A DNA stretch of 51,830 bases from DATAEU01 sp046724395 (GTDB taxonomy: Bacteria; Actinomycetota; UBA4738; HRBIN12), in the NCBI GenBank assembly GCA_046724395.1, contig JBKOWM010000045.1, positions 1 through 51,830 on the forward strand, in the 5' to 3' direction. Position 1 is the first letter of the stretch, and each line of letters begins with the position of its first letter. Below are positions 48,549 to 51,830 of this stretch, piece after piece. The notes under the pieces were generated by a model. The model saw only the letters and a program-made list of their open reading frames with translations, did no database searches and was not told where the DNA came from. The translations under genes were made by a program, and so were the position numbers.

Positions 48549-50450
48549 CTAGCCGATCTGACCGGGTGGCGAGTGGTCGTGCTGCGCGCGGATCGCGCGC
48601 CGGGCGACCGCAAGCCCCGCGCCGCGGACGGCGTGATCGCGCTGGGCGCGCTTGGGAACATCTGACAGAACCACCTCGACCTCATCGCGATCGATCGTCT
48701 CGCGCTCCATCAGTGCGGAGGCGAGCTCGTCGAGCTTGGGCCGCCACTCCTGCAGGATCTCCAGCGCCTCGTCGTGAGCCTGATCGATCATCTGGCGCAC
48801 CTCGTTGTCGATCTCGAAGGCGACCGAGTCTGAGTAATCGGGCTGGCTCTGGAAGTCGCGGCCGAGGAACACCTCGTGCTGCTTCTGGCCGAGGGTGAGC
48901 GGGCCGATGACGTCGCTCATGCCGTACTCGGTGACCATCTGTCGCGCGATCTTCGTCGCGCGCTCGATATCGTTGGCGGCGCCCGTGGTGATGTCACCGA
49001 CGATGAGCTCCTCAGCGACCCGGCCGCCGAGCAACATCGCCAGCTCGTCGGTCAGTTCCTCGCGGGTCATGAGGAACTTGTCCTGCTCCGGCAGCGTGAG
49101 TGTGTACCCGAGCGCGCGTCCGCGCGAAATGACGCTGATCTTGTGCACCGGATCGGTGTTCGGCAGGACGTGCGCGACCAGGGCGTGGCCGCCTTCGTGG
49201 TACGCGATCACACGCTTCTCGCGCTCGCTCATGACCCGCGTCTTGCGCTCGGGACCCGCCATGACACGGTCGATGGCCTCCTCGATCTCCCTCATCGAGA
49301 TGGCCTTCTTGCCCCATCGGGCCGCGAGCAGTGCGGCCTCGTTGATGACGTTGGCGAGGTCGGCGCCGGTGAACCCCGGCGTCCGGCGGGCGATCACGTC
49401 GAGATCGACGCGCTCGTCGAACGGCTTGCCGCGAGCGTGCACGCGGAGGATCGCCTTACGGCCCTCGAGGTCGGGGCGGTCGATGGTGACGTGTCGGTCG
49501 AACCGGCCCGGACGCAGGAGGGCCGGGTCGAGAATGTCCGGGCGGTTCGTCGCGGCCATGAGGATCACGGCGGTGCGCTGGTCGAACCCGTCCATCTCGA
49601 CGAGCAACTGATTGAGCGTCTGCTCCCGCTCGTCGTGGCCTCCCCCGAGACCCGCGCCGCGATGTCGCCCTACGGCGTCGATCTCGTCGATGAACACGAT
49701 TGCCGGCGCGTTCTGCTTCGCCTGCTCGAAAAGGTCGCGGACGCGCGCCGCGCCAACGCCGACGAACATCTCGACGAAGTCGGAACCGCTGATGGAGTAG
49801 AACGGAACACCGGCCTCGCCGGCGACCGCGCGCGCGAGCAGCGTCTTGCCCGTGCCCGGAGGACCGAAGAGCAGGACGCCCTTGGGGATCTTGGCGCCCA
49901 TCGCCTGGAACTTGGCCGGATTCTGGAGGTACTCCTTGACCTCCTGGAGCTCCTCGATCGCCTCATCGACACCGGCGACGTCCGAAAACGTCGTCTTCGG
50001 CTGATCCTTCGTGACCTGCTTGGCGCGCGCCTTGCCGAACTGCATCACGCGGCCGCCGCCGGCCTGCGACTGGTTCATGATCCACAGGAACGCGCCGATG
50101 ATGAGCACGATCGGAATGAGCTGGATCAGGAAGCCGGCCAGCGCGGACCCCTTCTGCGGATCGATCTTCGTCGGTACGCCGGACCCGCGCAGCTCGTCCA
50201 CGATGTCGGCCTGCGATTCGGACGGGTACGCGACCTCGTAGGTCGCGCCGCTGTCGAGCTCGCCGCGGATCTGCTGATCGCCCTCGTAGATCGTCGCGTT
50301 CGCGACGGTGCCGTTGTCGACGTACGTCTGGAACTGAGTGAAGGTGAGGGGCTGCGCCTGCGGCTCTCGATTTGCGAACAGCACGAAGATCCACAGCGCC
50401 GCGAGGACGATGAGGATGTACAGCGCGGGGCCGCGGAACAACCGCCGCAT
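48549..50450 (-). CDS. ftsH: ATP-dependent zinc metalloprotease FtsH
   Basis: A 633-residue membrane protease with two N-terminal helices (ALYILIVLAALWIFVLFA; FLIQLIPIVLIIGAFLWIM) around a short extracellular domain. Walker A GPPGTGKT is at 196-203, Walker B IVFIDEIDAVG and the second region of homology is ATNRPDILDPALLRPGRFDR. The zinc site is HEGGH (about 418-422) where HEAGH is commonest. It degrades misfolded membrane and regulatory proteins. The C-terminal tail is rich in Arg, His and Ala. Confidence 0.97.
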   Translation of the reverse strand: MRRLFRGPALYILIVLAALWIFVLFANREPQAQPLTFTQFQTYVDNGTVANATIYEGDQQIRGELDSGATYEVAYPSESQADIVDELRGSGVPTKIDPQKGSALAGFLIQLIPIVLIIGAFLWIMNQSQAGGGRVMQFGKARAKQVTKDQPKTTFSDVAGVDEAIEELQEVKEYLQNPAKFQAMGAKIPKGVLLFGPPGTGKTLLARAVAGEAGVPFYSISGSDFVEMFVGVGAARVRDLFEQAKQNAPAIVFIDEIDAVGRHRGAGLGGGHDEREQTLNQLLVEMDGFDQRTAVILMAATNRPDILDPALLRPGRFDRHVTIDRPDLEGRKAILRVHARGKPFDERVDLDVIARRTPGFTGADLANVINEAALLAARWGKKAISMREIEEAIDRVMAGPERKTRVMSEREKRVIAYHEGGHALVAHVLPNTDPVHKISVISRGRALGYTLTLPEQDKFLMTREELTDELAMLLGGRVAEELIVGDITTGAANDIERATKIARQMVTEYGMSDVIGPLTLGQKQHEVFLGRDFQSQPDYSDSVAFEIDNEVRQMIDQAHDEALEILQEWRPKLDELASALMERETIDRDEVEVVLSDVPKRAQRDHAVRGAGLAVARRAIRAQHDHSPPGQIG

Positions 50451-50590
50451 TGGCGACCCGGGATCGCTCGGCAGGGTGGCGCTCCTCTCGAACCTGCTAC
50501 CTGCGGAGATACTTCGGGGCTCGAGCGTCCGTCGTGACGCCGAGCCCTGACGAATGGTAGCACGGGGGGGAAATCAGACCGCCCGGTCCG

Positions 50591-50983
50591 TCAGCGGATT
50601 CCCGTATCGACCGGGACGTCGACGTCGACGAACTCGCCCTCCTCGACATCGACGTGGATCGGCCTCGACGAGATGAACCTCAGCTGACTGGCGCTCACCC
50701 GAACCTCGTACCTGCCCGCCGCCAGCGCGACCGAGAACTTGCCCCGATCCGTCGTCGTCGCCTCGGCGACGACGACCCCGTCTCGAAGGACCTCGATTCT
50801 CACGCCGCCGAGCGGCCGGGGCGGGCACGGGCTCTCCTCGGTCTCGACCGGGCATTGTGGTCCGGCCAGGACCGTTCCACGGATCCCCGAGGAGGTTCCC
50901 CCCGATTCTTCCCGGTCGCCGGCGCATCCGACGAGCACGACTCCCGTGACGACGAGGGCGAGAGCAGCGATGACGCGATTCAT
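50591..50983 (-). CDS. Small lipoprotein with carboxypeptidase-regulatory-like (beta-sandwich) domain
   Basis: A 130-residue protein. A signal peptide MNRVIAALALVVTGVVLVGC ends in a lipobox Cys20. A short Gly/Ser linker and a domain GIRGTVLAGPQCPVETEESP with PLGGVRIEVLRDGVVVAEAT, then DRGKFSVALAAGRYEVRVSA, resemble the carboxypeptidase regulatory-like fold common on secreted proteins. It is encoded between hpt and ftsH on the same strand. The function is unknown; a cell-surface binding or structural role is likely. Confidence 0.8.
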   Translation of the reverse strand: MNRVIAALALVVTGVVLVGCAGDREESGGTSSGIRGTVLAGPQCPVETEESPCPPRPLGGVRIEVLRDGVVVAEATTTDRGKFSVALAAGRYEVRVSASQLRFISSRPIHVDVEEGEFVDVDVPVDTGIR

Positions 50984-51056
50984 GCACGTTCGACGGGACT
51001 ACCCTCGGAGCGCGTTCCCGTCGCTCGAGGTCGCGTGCTCCGGCGAGACCCCGGCC

Positions 51057-51683
51057 TCAGAGCTCGGCGTACGCCTCGGGCCTGAGCGTGGCGATGTACG
51101 GCAGGTTCCGGTACTTCTGGGCGAAGTCCAGACCGTATCCGACGACGAAGTCGGGCGGGATGTCGAAGCCCTTGTACCGGATGTCGAGCGGAACGCGCTG
51201 GATGCCCGCCTTCTGCAGCAGCGCGCAGACCTCGAGGCTCGCGGGCCGGCGTCCGCGGAGGTTCTTCAAGACGTAGTTGAGCGTGAGGCCCGAGTCGACG
51301 ATGTCCTCGACGAGGAGCACGTGGCGTCCCTCGATGTCGTGATCGAGATCCTTCAGGATTCGGACGACACCGCTCGTCTTCGTCGCGGCGCCGTACGAAG
51401 CCACCGCCATGAAATCGAACTCGACCGGCAGGTGGATGTATCGGGCGAGGTCGGCCATCACGACGAACGCCCCCTTCAGCACGCCTACGAGGAGGACGTC
51501 GAGGCCGTCGTAGTCGTGGGTGATCCGGGATCCGAGGTCGCGAAGCATGTCCTGGATTTCCATCTCCGTGACGAGCACGCGATCGATGTTGCGGTCGTAC
51601 GCGTCGGCGAACGGCTCGGCGACGGGACCGACCCGAGCGGAGACAAGATCGTTGCGATCGGACAATGCGACCCGGCTTTCCAT
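51057..51683 (-). CDS. hpt: Hypoxanthine phosphoribosyltransferase
   Basis: A 208-residue purine salvage enzyme: LLVGVLKGAFVVMADLARYI, FDFMAVASYGAATKTSGVVR, the PRPP-binding motif VLLVEDIVDSGLTLNYVLK, and PDFVVGYGLDFAQKYRNLPY. ATG 51683 is preferred because AAGGGGGGG stands just before it; ATG 51701, overlapping the tilS stop, is the alternative. The tilS-hpt-ftsH order is conserved in many bacteria. Confidence 0.96.
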   Translation of the reverse strand: MESRVALSDRNDLVSARVGPVAEPFADAYDRNIDRVLVTEMEIQDMLRDLGSRITHDYDGLDVLLVGVLKGAFVVMADLARYIHLPVEFDFMAVASYGAATKTSGVVRILKDLDHDIEGRHVLLVEDIVDSGLTLNYVLKNLRGRRPASLEVCALLQKAGIQRVPLDIRYKGFDIPPDFVVGYGLDFAQKYRNLPYIATLRPEAYAEL

Positions 51684-51697
51684 GCGCCCCCCCTTCT

Positions 51698-51830
51698 TCA
51701 TACGTGGCTCTCGGGGGAAGCGCGAGAGAGGGAAACATACTCCCTGTCCCGAACGGCCTTCAATCCGGCGACCAGGTCACGGCGGCGGCCGACACGACCG
51801 GCGGCGAGATCGATCACCGCGGCCACCGAC
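51698..51830 (-). CDS. tilS: tRNA(Ile)-lysidine synthase, C-terminal end (5' part outside window)
   Basis: Only the last 44 codons are present: SVAAVIDLAAGRVGRRRDLV, then AGLKAVRDREYVSLSRASPE, ending SHV and TGA. The pattern of LAAGR, a basic stretch and the AGLKAVRDREYVSLS strand fits the end of the TilS C-terminal domain. The stop overlaps the alternative hpt start in an ATGA. The conserved neighbourhood with hpt and ftsH supports the call; the ATP motif is out of view. Confidence 0.7.
   Translation of the reverse strand, partial: SVAAVIDLAAGRVGRRRDLVAGLKAVRDREYVSLSRASPESHV

Overview
The window is GC-rich, densely coded DNA that most resembles an actinomycetote (Actinomycetota). The main reason is gene order on the minus strand: tilS-hpt-ftsH-folE-folP-folB-folK-DUF2520-panC-coaX-lysS, then clpC, then radA-carD-PIN/TRAM-ispD-ispF-rlmB-tRNA-Thr. 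These neighbourhoods are typical of that phylum. Frequent GTG starts and GTGA/ATGA stop-start overlaps fit. I cannot name the genus; an uncultured soil lineage (for example Thermoleophilia-like) is only a guess.

Positions 1-29,220 form a catabolic and transport region. On the minus strand, 1-5,994 holds a branched-chain-amide type ABC transporter (livK-G-F-H-M) followed directly by a hydantoinase A-like gene that runs off the edge. Divergent from it, 6,169-7,932 encodes an unusual protein: a LuxR-type helix-turn-helix joined to a complete LivK-like ligand-binding domain, with no signal peptide. A 20-bp perfect palindrome lies between the two. An almost identical copy lies upstream of the next minus-strand operon (7,979-11,463: polysaccharide deacetylase, two SDR dehydrogenases, C45-type acyltransferase/hydrolase). 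I infer that one regulator, evolved from a copy of the transporter's own binding protein, controls both operons.

From 11,621 to 16,142 (minus) come a class III aminotransferase, an SDR, an IclR regulator and an aldehyde dehydrogenase. Divergent from these, 16,250-29,220 (plus) holds a DUF6282 amidohydrolase-like protein, a three-subunit molybdenum hydroxylase, a P450, a second aminotransferase and aldehyde dehydrogenase, a spermidine/putrescine-type ABC importer without its ATPase, and a second P450. A perfect palindrome sits on the candidate promoter between the two arms. Together the genes read as uptake and stepwise oxidation of one or more nitrogen-containing compounds. The substrate cannot be read from the sequence.

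Positions 29,267-51,830 are housekeeping: tRNA-Thr, rlmB, isoprenoid genes ispD/ispF, PIN/TRAM protein, CarD, RadA, a RIO kinase behind a possible leader-peptide attenuator, an ECF sigma factor with a membrane partner, ClpC, a lone receiver domain, LysS, pantothenate/CoA genes (coaX, panC), folate biosynthesis (folK, folB, folP, folE), FtsH, Hpt and the end of TilS. Small palindromic tandem repeats lie in the clpC leader and inside the coaX reading frame.
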